A stretch of DNA of 11,023 nt, taken from F23-B02 sp045601285 (GTDB taxonomy: Bacteria; Bacillota; Clostridia; Oscillospirales; Oscillospiraceae). Of this stretch, positions 1 to 6,828 are shown one piece after another (within the stretch, counting starts at the first letter, position 1; each line of letters opens with the position of its first letter). Made by a program: the position numbers and the translations under genes. The DNA lies in NCBI GenBank assembly GCA_045601285.1, contig JAZRZJ010000058.1, positions 1 through 11,023 of the forward strand, written 5' to 3'. The notes beneath the pieces are model-generated. The model saw only the letters and a program-made list of their open reading frames with translations. It ran no database searches and was not told the origin of the DNA.

Positions 1-26
1 CCGGGATATAAGGAGCCCAAAGAGGA

Positions 27-662
27 GTGGGAAGATTGAGTGAATATTTCATACCCGCGGGAAGCGGCGAAGCAGAATTTGTTGAAAAGCGCTCAAGCTT
101 TCTCGGCCATGTGCGCAGAGCGGAAACCGAGGAGGAGGCAAAAGCCTTCGTTGCCGAGATGAAAAAGAAATATTACGATGCCCGCCACAACTGCTGGTGC
201 TACATCATTCGAGACGGTGCCGTGCGCTATTCCGATGACGGCGAGCCTCAGGGTACGGCGGGGATCCCCATGCTTGAGGTGTTCAGGCGCGAGGGAATTG
301 AAAACGTTGTCTGCGTGGTCACCCGCTATTTCGGCGGAGTGCTTCTGGGTGCCGGCGGACTTCTGCGTGCCTACACCAAAAGCGCCAAGGACGCCCTTGA
401 CGCCGCGGGTGTTTCCGTGGTGCGCCGCTGGGTGAAGACGGAGGTGCCATGCTCCTACTCTATGCTGGAGAGAGTGAAGCTTGAGTGCGCTGCCGTAAAC
501 GGAGTTGTGGAGGACGTGGAATACGGTGCAGATGTCACCGTAAAGGCGCTTGTGCCAGAGGAGTATGCGGAGGGCTTTGCCCTGCGAATAACGGATATAA
601 GCGGCGGAAAAAGTGCGATGAAGACCGCAGGCGAAGCATTTATGCCCGTAAAAATAAGGTGA
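27..662 (+). CDS. yigZ: YigZ/IMPACT family protein (UPF0029)
   Basis: Bacterial member of the IMPACT/YigZ family, a soluble cytoplasmic protein. Eukaryotic IMPACT acts in translational control through GCN2; the bacterial role is not settled. The N-terminal UPF0029 domain is clear: the signature runs from about residue 90 (GIENVVCVVTRYFGGVLLG) into the glycine-rich GAGGLLRAY, preceded by the typical DARHNCWCY and SDDGEPQGTAG stretches (residues 51-79). The C-terminal part (about 135-205) fits the small ferredoxin-like DUF1949 domain. Length 211 aa is usual for the family. The start is ambiguous. GTG at 27 has AAGGAG (10-15) at a long 11-base spacing, while TTG at 36 has GAGGAG (22-27) at an ideal 8-base spacing and would give 208 aa. 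The TTG may be the true start. It stands alone, with a repeat-rich spacer downstream. Family assignment is secure; function is not. Confidence 0.92.
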   Translation: MGRLSEYFIPAGSGEAEFVEKRSSFLGHVRRAETEEEAKAFVAEMKKKYYDARHNCWCYIIRDGAVRYSDDGEPQGTAGIPMLEVFRREGIENVVCVVTRYFGGVLLGAGGLLRAYTKSAKDALDAAGVSVVRRWVKTEVPCSYSMLERVKLECAAVNGVVEDVEYGADVTVKALVPEEYAEGFALRITDISGGKSAMKTAGEAFMPVKIR

Positions 663-741
663 TGGGAATTATACAAAGCACAAAGCTTCTAAAAATGACA
701 GGCTGAGTTCGGCCGTGCGCGGCTGACAGCTTTCAGTGTAG

Positions 742-761
742 GGAACGGTCTTGACCGTTCC
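742..761. repeat. Short perfect palindrome (GTAGGG-type repeat)
   Basis: GGAACGGTC (742-750) and GACCGTTCC (753-761) form a 9-bp perfect inverted repeat around two bases. It is preceded by GTAG and followed by CGCC. The same 'GTAGGGA-CGG' opening occurs at about 2173, and another GTAG-led palindrome sits at 2208-2228, so this looks like one of a family of dispersed intergenic palindromes. There is no T-run, so it is not a terminator. The surroundings (663-741 and 762-816) show no gene; 780-809 is a pyrimidine/A-rich low-complexity stretch built on repeated 'TTCACT/ATTACTT' words. Confidence 0.6.
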
Positions 762-816
762 GCCTTATCAATGCCACCTATTCACTCTTCACTATTACTT
801 ATTACTTCAAAAGAAA

Positions 817-867
817 CCCCCAGTCAGCTTCGCTGACAGCCCCCTTTAACAAGGGGGCCAAAGCGGA
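817..867. repeat. Double-hairpin intergenic repeat, copy 1
   Basis: Begins CCCCC, then hairpin 1 (GTCAGC 823-828, loop TTC, GCTGAC 832-837) and hairpin 2 (CCCCCTT 840-846, loop TAAC, AAGGGGG 851-857), ending CCAAAGCGGAA. A second copy with the same order of parts starts at 875, only 7 bases later. It is non-coding and not followed by a T-run. It is probably a dispersed, non-autonomous palindromic element or a structured RNA/DNA site. Confidence 0.75.
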
Positions 868-874
868 AGATAAT

Positions 875-932
875 CCCCCAGTCGCCTGCGGCGACAGCCC
901 CCTTTAGGCAAGGGGGCCAAAGAGGAATGGGA
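875..932. repeat. Double-hairpin intergenic repeat, copy 2
   Basis: Tandem sister of the unit at 817-867: CCCCC, hairpin 1 (GTCGCC 881-886, loop TGC, GGCGAC 890-895), hairpin 2 (CCCCCTT 898-904, five-base loop, AAGGGGG 910-916), then CCAAAGAGGAATGGGA (917-932). Hairpin 1 differs from copy 1 at two stem positions and both changes keep the pairing. The 3' tail (917-932) matches the yigZ start region (17-32) at 15 of 16 bases. An AT-rich stretch follows (933-963) with no convincing promoter. Confidence 0.75.
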
Positions 933-987
933 TATAATTTAAAAAATTTTCAAAAAAAATAAAGGGAAATACGAAATCGTGACGTAT

Positions 988-1021
988 AAGGTATCAGAGA
1001 TAATTTCTGATACCTTTTTTT
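988..1021 (+). terminator. Terminator-like hairpin just upstream of dgt (possible attenuator)
   Basis: GGTATCAGA (990-998) pairs perfectly with TCTGATACC (1006-1014). Two more A-T pairs sit at the base (988-989 with 1015-1016), and a T-run spans 1015-1021. This is the form of a rho-independent terminator reading rightward, though its stem is not very GC-rich. It ends 2 bases before the dgt ribosome site (GGGGTGA, 1024-1030), and no gene ends nearby: the previous stop is at 662. It may be an attenuator controlling dgt, or the end of a short unannotated transcript from the 663-987 spacer. Confidence 0.6.
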
Positions 1022-1034
1022 ACGGGGTGATACA

Positions 1035-2039
1035 GTGGCAAATACCAGAGAAAAACGCGAGGTAGCCGAGAGAATATTCATCGGCAAATACGGAGCTCTT
1101 TCGGAAAACTCAAAGGGAAGGCTTATTGATGAGCCCGAATGCGATATACGCACCTGCTACCAGCGTGACGTTGACCGCATAACCCACTCAAAGTCTTTCA
1201 GACGCTTAAAGCATAAAACGCAGGTCTTCCTTCAGCCCGAGGGCGACCATTACCGCACAAGACTTACCCACACCCTTGAGGTCACACGCCTTGCACGCAC
1301 GGCGGCAAGAGCGCTGGAGCTGAACGAGGATCTGACCGAGGCAATTGCTCTCGGTCATGACCTGGGACATACTCCCTTCGGCCATGCGGGTGAGCGTGCG
1401 CTTGCAAAAATCTACCCCGGCGGCTTCAAGCATTATGAGCAGTCCCTCCGGGTTGTTGATGTTCTTGAGCGCGAGGGAAGAGGTCTTAACCTCTGCTGCG
1501 AAACCCGAATGGGCATTCTCAATCACACCCACGGCGCACCCGATGACACGCTTGAGGCAACCTGCGTCCGCTTTGCCGACCGCATTGCATACATAAACCA
1601 CGACCTTGACGATGCGATCCGCGCGGGTATACTCACCAACGAGCGTGTTCCGTCCATTGTGCGCCTTAACTGCGGCAACCGCAACAGCGAAAGAATAAAC
1701 GCCTTTATCACCGACCTTATTAAAAACAGCGGCGAGGGCGAAATTAAATTCTCCGACAGAATGAAGGAGACCTTTGACACCTTCCACAGCTTCATGTATT
1801 CCGACGTCTACACAAACCCCGTTGCCAAGGGCGAGGAAAGCAAGGTTGAGGGCATACTGGGCGGTATTTACGATTATTATATGAAGCACCCCTGGCAGCT
1901 TCCCAACGAGATGCTTGACATAGTAAACCGCGAAGGACTTGACCGCGCCGTGTGCGACTATGTTTCCGGCATGACCGACGGCTACGCCATGGAAAAGTAC
2001 GGCGAAATCTTCATTCCTGCCGCATGGACGGTAAAATAA
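1035..2039 (+). CDS. dgt: dGTPase-like HD-domain triphosphohydrolase
   Basis: Soluble HD-superfamily enzyme of the deoxyguanosinetriphosphate triphosphohydrolase-like group. The family hydrolyses dNTPs to deoxynucleoside plus triphosphate and so trims the nucleotide pool; the exact substrate here is not known. The metal-binding HD signature is visible: H79 in RLTHTLEV, H108-D109 in ALGHDLGHTPFGHAGE, and a late aspartate, probably D182 in FADRIAYINHD. The conserved SFRRLKHKTQVF stretch (54-65) is also present. Length 334 aa matches the short, single-domain Firmicutes form rather than the roughly 500-aa E. coli Dgt. The GTG start at 1035 is supported by GGGGTGA at 1024-1030. It lies upstream of dnaG and rpoD in the same orientation, a common Clostridia arrangement, but a 239-base repeat-bearing spacer separates it from dnaG, so cotranscription is unproven. 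Confidence 0.93.
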   Translation: MANTREKREVAERIFIGKYGALSENSKGRLIDEPECDIRTCYQRDVDRITHSKSFRRLKHKTQVFLQPEGDHYRTRLTHTLEVTRLARTAARALELNEDLTEAIALGHDLGHTPFGHAGERALAKIYPGGFKHYEQSLRVVDVLEREGRGLNLCCETRMGILNHTHGAPDDTLEATCVRFADRIAYINHDLDDAIRAGILTNERVPSIVRLNCGNRNSERINAFITDLIKNSGEGEIKFSDRMKETFDTFHSFMYSDVYTNPVAKGEESKVEGILGGIYDYYMKHPWQLPNEMLDIVNREGLDRAVCDYVSGMTDGYAMEKYGEIFIPAAWTVK

Positions 2040-2079
2040 CCCACCGCACCCCGTAGCTTTTCTTAGAGGCATAAAGAAA

Positions 2080-2151
2080 GTCATTCTGAGGAGCAAAGCG
2101 ACGAAGAATCCCCAAAAGCTCAGGGAACTTCTTCGCTGCGCTCAGAATGAC
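2080..2151. repeat. Long hairpin repeat (GTCATTCTGAG family), copy A
   Basis: A 72-base imperfect inverted repeat. Outer arms are GTCATTCTGAG (2080-2090) and CTCAGAATGAC (2141-2151); inner arms are CGAAGAA (2102-2108) and TTCTTCG (2129-2135). The strands between outer and inner stems are 11 and 5 bases, the same asymmetric geometry as copy B at 6702-6772. Both copies lie in spacers and are followed by AG. No ORF and no T-run. It resembles dispersed MITE-like or REP-like elements common in Clostridia genomes; no transposase is present here. Confidence 0.8.
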
Positions 2152-2171
2152 AGCGGTTTTAAGGCTCAACC

Positions 2172-2236
2172 CGTAGGGACGGATAATCAGACACCCCGAA
2201 AAAACCGTAGTGGCGGGCATTGCCTGCCGGCAAACC
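2172..2236. repeat. GTAGGG-type palindromic repeats in dgt-dnaG spacer
   Basis: GTAGGGACGG at about 2173 repeats the opening of the palindrome near 737-747. At 2208 another GTAG leads into GGCGGGCA (2212-2219) and TGCCTGCC (2221-2228), an inverted repeat with one G-T wobble and a single central base. With the long hairpin at 2080-2151 these fill most of the 2040-2278 spacer. I see no clear promoter for dnaG in what remains. Confidence 0.45.
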
Positions 2237-2278
2237 GGAATATATGTCTGAAGCACTTACAAAAGAAAGGAGCCGCAA

Positions 2279-4021
2279 ATGGCATTTTCGGAAAGCTTCC
2301 TGCAGGAGCTTATTGAACGCAGCGATATAGTGGACGTGGTTGGCAGCTATGTGCGGCTTACCAAGAAATCGGGCGCAAACCAGTTCGGACTCTGCCCCTT
2401 CCACAGTGAAAAAACTCCGTCCTTTTCCGTAACGGCGGATAAGCAGATCTATCACTGCTTCGGCTGCGGCAAGGGCGGCGGAGTAATAAACTTCATAATG
2501 GATATCGAGGGGCTTTCCTTCCGCGATGCAGTTGAATTTCTGGCAAAGCGAGCAGGCATGCCTATGCCCGAGGAGGAAAACAGCGGCGAGTCCCTAAAGC
2601 GAAAACGTATGCTTGACGCAAACCGTGAGGCCGCAAAATTCTTCCATTCCTGCCTCAAAAGCCCCATGGGAAAACCCGCTCAGGAGTATATGGAGCAGCG
2701 CCTTATCAGTCCGTCGACGGCAACGCGCTTCGGTCTCGGCTACGCCCCTGACACATGGGACAGTCTTCGGGAGCATCTCAAAAACAAGGGCTTTTCGGAG
2801 CTTGAGCTGTACGAGGCGGGACTTCTGAGTACGGGTAAAAAGGGAAACCGCTTCGATACATTCCGAAACAGGCTCATGTTCCCCGTAATTGATGTACGCG
2901 GTGACGTCATCGGCTTTTCGGGACGCGCTCTGGGCGATGGCGAGCCGAAATATTTAAATAGCCGCGAAACACTTGTTTTCAACAAGGGCCGCAATCTTTT
3001 TGCCATGAATCTGGCTAAAAAGTCGAAGAACGGATATATAATTCTTGCAGAGGGTAACATAGACGTAGTCATGATGCACCAGGCGGGCTTTGACTCCGCC
3101 GTAGCATCGCTGGGCACATCGCTTACACCCGAGCAGGCGCGGCTTATTTCACGCTATACCAATGAGGTCGTCATTGCCTATGACTCCGACGGAGCGGGGC
3201 AGAAGGCATCTCAGAGAGCAATAGAAATCCTCGAAAAGCTTGACGTGAAGGTCAAGGTGCTGAGCATGAGCGGTGCGAAGGACCCCGACGAGTATATCAA
3301 GAAGCGCGGACCCGAGGCCTTCCGCAATCTTGTGGAGGGCTCAAAGAATCACATCGACTTTCGTCTGCAGAGTATTGAGGACAAGTATGACCTGAGCATC
3401 GATGAGCAGAAGGTGCAGTATCTTAAGGACGCAACCGACATGGTGGCACGGCTTCCCGGCGCAATGGAGCGTCAGGTTTACTCCATGCGCATCGCTGCAA
3501 AAACGGGACTCAATGCCGATGCGGTGCAGCAGGAGGTTGAACGCTGCCGAAAGCGGATTGTAAAATCCGCACAGCGCAGGGACGAAAGGGAGCTTTCAAG
3601 ACCCGTTAAGCAGATTCAGCCCGCAGATAAGGATTTCCGCTACGACAATCCCGAATCCGCAACGGCAGAGGAGGGCATAATCCGGCTTCTGTTTCTCGAC
3701 CAGGGACTGCTTAAGGGCAAGGAGCTTCCGTCACCAGAGGAGTTCACTTCTCCCGTGCTTGCGAAAATCTACTCCGCGCTTAAGGAAAAATTTGAGCAGG
3801 GCGGAATTATCAGCACGGCAACCGTTAGCGCGATGCTTGAGCCAAAGGAATCGGCGCTGCTTGCGTCAATTCTGCAAAAGCCCGAAATGCTGCGCAACGG
3901 CGAGCAGGCGCTTAATGATTATATAACGCGAATACGAAAACAAAAGGAGCTTGCCACGGCGGAAACCGACCTTGTGGCGCTTGCAAACAAATTAAAAGAA
4001 ACCAAAGGATATGGGGGATAA
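2279..4021 (+). CDS. dnaG: DNA primase DnaG
   Basis: Synthesises the RNA primers for lagging-strand replication, working with the DnaB-type helicase at the fork. Domains in order: the N-terminal CHC2 zinc finger with C39, H42, C60 and C63 (LCPFHSEKTPSFSV and HCFGCGKGGG); the RNA polymerase catalytic core with the KYLNSRET and FNKGRNLF motifs (about 224-240); and the Toprim fold with E258 and D262 in AEGNIDVV and D302/D304 in YDSDGAG. The C-terminal helicase-interaction region is about 450-580. Its 580 aa is full length (E. coli DnaG is 581). The ATG at 2279 has AAAGGAG at 2266-2272, 6 bases away. The usual EGYMDV is EGNIDV here, with the catalytic acidic residues kept. rpoD follows after 5 bases and its ribosome site lies inside the last dnaG codons, so translation is probably coupled. 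Confidence 0.98.
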   Translation: MAFSESFLQELIERSDIVDVVGSYVRLTKKSGANQFGLCPFHSEKTPSFSVTADKQIYHCFGCGKGGGVINFIMDIEGLSFRDAVEFLAKRAGMPMPEEENSGESLKRKRMLDANREAAKFFHSCLKSPMGKPAQEYMEQRLISPSTATRFGLGYAPDTWDSLREHLKNKGFSELELYEAGLLSTGKKGNRFDTFRNRLMFPVIDVRGDVIGFSGRALGDGEPKYLNSRETLVFNKGRNLFAMNLAKKSKNGYIILAEGNIDVVMMHQAGFDSAVASLGTSLTPEQARLISRYTNEVVIAYDSDGAGQKASQRAIEILEKLDVKVKVLSMSGAKDPDEYIKKRGPEAFRNLVEGSKNHIDFRLQSIEDKYDLSIDEQKVQYLKDATDMVARLPGAMERQVYSMRIAAKTGLNADAVQQEVERCRKRIVKSAQRRDERELSRPVKQIQPADKDFRYDNPESATAEEGIIRLLFLDQGLLKGKELPSPEEFTSPVLAKIYSALKEKFEQGGIISTATVSAMLEPKESALLASILQKPEMLRNGEQALNDYITRIRKQKELATAETDLVALANKLKETKGYGG

Positions 4022-4026
4022 GATAC

Positions 4027-5289
4027 ATGGATAAGGAAAAAGTACTTACCGAAGAAGAGCTTGAGGCAGCCGCTGACGCATTCCTTGCCGAAGCAGAGGA
4101 AGCGGAGAGCGAAAAGAAGCCCGCAAAGAAGCGCGCACCCAGAAAGAAAAAGACCGAGGAAAAGCCTGCCGCCGAAACAAAAACGCCTGAAGAGCGCCTG
4201 AACGAGCTCATGGAAAAGGGCAAGAAAAACGGCAAGCTTACCGTCAAGGACCTTTCCTGCCTTGAGGAGCTTGGTCTTGAGCCCGATGCAGTAAACAAGT
4301 TCTATGAAAACCTTGAAACCGCAGGCATTGATATCGACGTGGGCGGTGAAGATGATGTTCTCCCCATACTTGACGATGACGCGGGGATCCCTGAGCTTGA
4401 TGATATCGAGGAGGTAACCGAGGAAGAGCTCATCGAAACCGAAAACGCGGTTGACAGCTTTTCCACCGATGACCCCGTGCGTATGTATCTCAAGGAAATC
4501 GGCAAGGTTCCCCTGCTCACCGCAGAGGAGGAGGTAGAGCTTGCCAAGAGAATGAGCGAGGGTGACGAGGAGGCAAAGCGCCGCATGGCAGAGGCAAACC
4601 TTCGCCTTGTCGTTTCCATCGCAAAGCGCTATGTGGGACGCGGAATGCAGTTTCTCGATCTCATTCAGGAGGGCAACCTGGGTCTTATCAAGGCCGTTGA
4701 AAAGTTCGATCACACCAAGGGCTACAAGTTCTCCACCTACGCAACCTGGTGGATTCGTCAGGCCATCACCCGCGCGATCGCAGACCAGGCACGCACCATA
4801 AGAATCCCCGTTCACATGGTTGAAACCATCAACAAGGTAATCCGCGTTTCCCGTCAGCTTCTTCAGGAGCTGGGCCATGACCCCAGCGCAGAGGAAATCG
4901 CAAAGGAAATGGGCATGCCCGCCGAGAAGGTGCGCGACATTCTGAAAATCGCTCAGGAGCCCGTATCCCTTGAAACGCCTATCGGCGAGGAGGAGGACTC
5001 CCATCTGGGCGACTTCATTCCCGATGAGGACGCCTCCGAGCCTTCCGAGGCCGCTTCCTTCTCTCTGCTGAAGGAGCAGCTCATGGAGGTTCTCGACACT
5101 CTGACTCCCCGTGAGAAGAAGGTGCTCGAGCTCCGCTTCGGCATCATCGACGGACGCACCCGCACCCTTGAGGAAGTGGGCAAGGAGTTTAACGTCACCC
5201 GTGAACGTATCCGTCAGATTGAGGCAAAGGCTCTGCGCAAGCTCCGCCACCCCTCACGCAGCAAGAAGCTCCGCGACTTCCTCAACTGA
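4027..5289 (+). CDS. rpoD: Primary RNA polymerase sigma factor RpoD/SigA
   Basis: Housekeeping sigma factor that directs RNA polymerase core to -35/-10 promoters. Region 1.2 is around residues 145-175 (DDPVRMYLKEIGKVPLLT). Region 2 is 185-256, with the core-binding DLIQEGNLGLIKAVEKF and the -10-recognising FSTYATWWIRQAITRAI. Region 3 is about 265-340 (DPSAEEIAKEMGM, then PIGEEEDSHLGDFIPDE). Region 4 is 348-415, with the -35-binding helix-turn-helix ending TRERIRQIEAKALRKLRHP. Length 420 aa fits the Gram-positive SigA class, lacking the large non-conserved insert of E. coli sigma-70. Residues 20-55 form a charged, lysine/alanine/glutamate-rich low-complexity segment ahead of region 1.1. The start is fixed by GGGGGA at 4013-4018, 8 bases upstream and overlapping the dnaG 3' end. 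This is the dnaG-rpoD core of the macromolecular-synthesis operon. Confidence 0.98.
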   Translation: MDKEKVLTEEELEAAADAFLAEAEEAESEKKPAKKRAPRKKKTEEKPAAETKTPEERLNELMEKGKKNGKLTVKDLSCLEELGLEPDAVNKFYENLETAGIDIDVGGEDDVLPILDDDAGIPELDDIEEVTEEELIETENAVDSFSTDDPVRMYLKEIGKVPLLTAEEEVELAKRMSEGDEEAKRRMAEANLRLVVSIAKRYVGRGMQFLDLIQEGNLGLIKAVEKFDHTKGYKFSTYATWWIRQAITRAIADQARTIRIPVHMVETINKVIRVSRQLLQELGHDPSAEEIAKEMGMPAEKVRDILKIAQEPVSLETPIGEEEDSHLGDFIPDEDASEPSEAASFSLLKEQLMEVLDTLTPREKKVLELRFGIIDGRTRTLEEVGKEFNVTRERIRQIEAKALRKLRHPSRSKKLRDFLN

Positions 5290-5320
5290 TATACAGAAAT
5301 AGGCCCAAAAGGAAATCCAG

Positions 5321-6685
5321 ATGAACTACAACGCAATGATCGTGGGCGCAGGCCCCGGCGGAATTTTCTCCGCGTTCGAGCTTGTTAAGCTCAACCCCGA
5401 AATGAAGATAGCCGTTTTTGAGGCGGGACACCCCCTTGAAAAGCGCCGCTGTCCCATTGACGGCGATAAGATAAAATCCTGCATTCATTGCCCGAGCTGC
5501 TCAATTATGAGCGGCTTCGGCGGAGCAGGCGCATTCTCCGACGGCAAGTACAATATAACAAATGACTTCGGCGGCACTCTGTACGAGTACATAGGCCGCA
5601 AAAAAGCCATCGAGCTCATGGAGTATGTGGACGAAATAAATATGCAGTACGGCGGCGAGGGCACAAAGCTATATTCCACCGCAGGCTCCCAGTTCAAAAA
5701 GCTGTGCATTCAGAACAAGCTGAAGCTTCTCGATGCCTCCGTGCGTCACCTTGGCACCGACATAAACTACATCGTTCTGCAAAACCTCTATGATGAGCTG
5801 AAGGATAAGGTGGACTTCTTCTTCGATACCCCCGTAACCGCAATTGAAGTCATCGACGGCGGCTACCGCGTCAGCACCAAAAAGGGCGACTTCGAGGGCG
5901 AAAACTGCGTGATTTCCGTGGGACGAAGCGGCAGCAAGTGGATGGAAGCCGTGTGCAAAAACCTCGGAATCGGAACAAAGTCCAACCGCGTTGACATCGG
6001 CGTCCGCGTTGAGCTTCCCGCCGTTGTTTTCTCCCACCTCACCGACGAGCTGTATGAAAGCAAAATCGTTTACCGCACGGAAAAGTTTGAGGACAACGTC
6101 CGCACCTTCTGCATGAATCCCAACGGCATTGTGGTAAATGAAAACACCAACGGCATTGTCACCGTAAACGGTCACAGCTATGAGGATAAGGAAAAGCAGA
6201 CGGAGAATACTAACTTTGCCCTGCTTGTTTCCAAGCACTTCTCCGAGCCCTTCAATGACAGTAACGGCTACGGCGAAAGCATCGCCCGCCTTTCAAATAT
6301 GCTGGGCGGCGGCGTAATGGTGCAGCGTTTCGGCGACCTTATCCGCGGCAGACGCAGTAACGTCAAGCGCATTGAGGAGGGACTTGTAACTCCCACCCTG
6401 AGCGCAACCCCCGGCGACCTGAGCCTTGTGCTTCCCAAGCGCATTCTTGACGGCATAATCGAAATGATTTACGCCCTTGATAAAATCGCGCCCGGCACCG
6501 CCAATGACGATACCCTGCTTTACGGCGTTGAGGTCAAGTTTTACAACATGGAGGTTGAGCTTGACGAAAACCTCATGACACAGTACAAGGGACTGTACAT
6601 CATCGGCGACGGCAGCGGCATAACCCACTCCCTGTCCCACGCCAGCGCCAGCGGCGTATATGTGGCAAGAAATATCGCAGAATAA
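5321..6685 (+). CDS. FAD-dependent dehydrogenase-like protein (COG2509 type)
   Basis: Predicted cytoplasmic flavoprotein of the uncharacterised FAD-dependent dehydrogenase group. The N-terminus is a Rossmann dinucleotide-binding fold (VGAGPGGIFSAFEL, glycines 9-14), with an acidic residue after the second strand (AVFEAG, E34). The C-terminus carries the matching FAD-contact motif LYIIGDGSGITHSLSHASAS (425-444). Between them are C44 and a C54-x2-C57-x2-C60 cluster followed by SGFGGAGAFSDGK (64-76), plus TPTLSATPGDLSLVLP (357-372). The cysteines could be redox-active or hold metal or an Fe-S cluster; the substrate is unknown. The ATG at 5321 has AAAAGGA at 5307-5313. It begins 31 bases after rpoD with no terminator between, so read-through from the rpoD transcript is likely. 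Family confidence is high; function is open. Confidence 0.87.
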   Translation: MNYNAMIVGAGPGGIFSAFELVKLNPEMKIAVFEAGHPLEKRRCPIDGDKIKSCIHCPSCSIMSGFGGAGAFSDGKYNITNDFGGTLYEYIGRKKAIELMEYVDEINMQYGGEGTKLYSTAGSQFKKLCIQNKLKLLDASVRHLGTDINYIVLQNLYDELKDKVDFFFDTPVTAIEVIDGGYRVSTKKGDFEGENCVISVGRSGSKWMEAVCKNLGIGTKSNRVDIGVRVELPAVVFSHLTDELYESKIVYRTEKFEDNVRTFCMNPNGIVVNENTNGIVTVNGHSYEDKEKQTENTNFALLVSKHFSEPFNDSNGYGESIARLSNMLGGGVMVQRFGDLIRGRRSNVKRIEEGLVTPTLSATPGDLSLVLPKRILDGIIEMIYALDKIAPGTANDDTLLYGVEVKFYNMEVELDENLMTQYKGLYIIGDGSGITHSLSHASASGVYVARNIAE

Positions 6686-6700
6686 AAATGCTGAAAAGCT

Positions 6701-6773
6701 TGTCATTCTGAGGAACGCAGTGACGAAGAATCTCCTTCAAAACAGGGGATTCTTCGCTTCGCTCAGAATGACA
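6701..6773. repeat. Long hairpin repeat (GTCATTCTGAG family), copy B
   Basis: Outer arms GTCATTCTGAG (6702-6712) and CTCAGAATGAC (6762-6772), extended by a T-A pair. Inner arms CGAAGAATC (6724-6732) and GATTCTTCG (6748-6756), with a 15-base terminal loop. It shares its outer arms exactly with copy A (2080-2151), and has the same 11/5-base internal asymmetry. It sits 16 bases after the flavoprotein stop, so it could also shape the 3' end of that mRNA, but it lacks a T-run. Confidence 0.82.
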
Positions 6774-6828
6774 GTGTATTCACGAATCGACCGCACTTAT
6801 GAACCGTTGCCGTATAAGGAGAGGCTAT

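Noticed and set aside
751..756. TTGACC as a -35 box.
   Set aside because: It is part of a perfect palindrome and has no -10-like sequence 16-18 bases downstream.
817..932. CRISPR-like repeats.
   Set aside because: Only two units, each itself a pair of hairpins, separated by 7 bases; there is no array of unique spacers and no cas gene.
933..938. TATAAT at 933 as the dgt promoter.
   Set aside because: The -35 position falls in the G-run of the repeat (AAGGGGG) with no match, and the transcript would meet the terminator-like hairpin at 988-1021.
1206..2096. A 296-codon minus-strand open frame opposite dgt.
   Set aside because: Overlaps an unmistakable HD-domain gene, starts inside a hairpin repeat, and shows no protein family features.
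3919..5250. A 443-codon open frame on the minus strand opposite rpoD.
   Set aside because: It lies wholly across well-conserved dnaG 3' end and rpoD, reads as a low-complexity Leu/Gly/Val-rich mirror, and has no recognisable domain. It results from codon bias in the + strand genes.
6799..6828. Longer N-terminus for the small membrane protein starting at ATG 6799.
   Set aside because: No ribosome site precedes it, whereas AAGGAG at 6816-6821 is ideally placed for ATG 6829, which begins directly with the hydrophobic helix.
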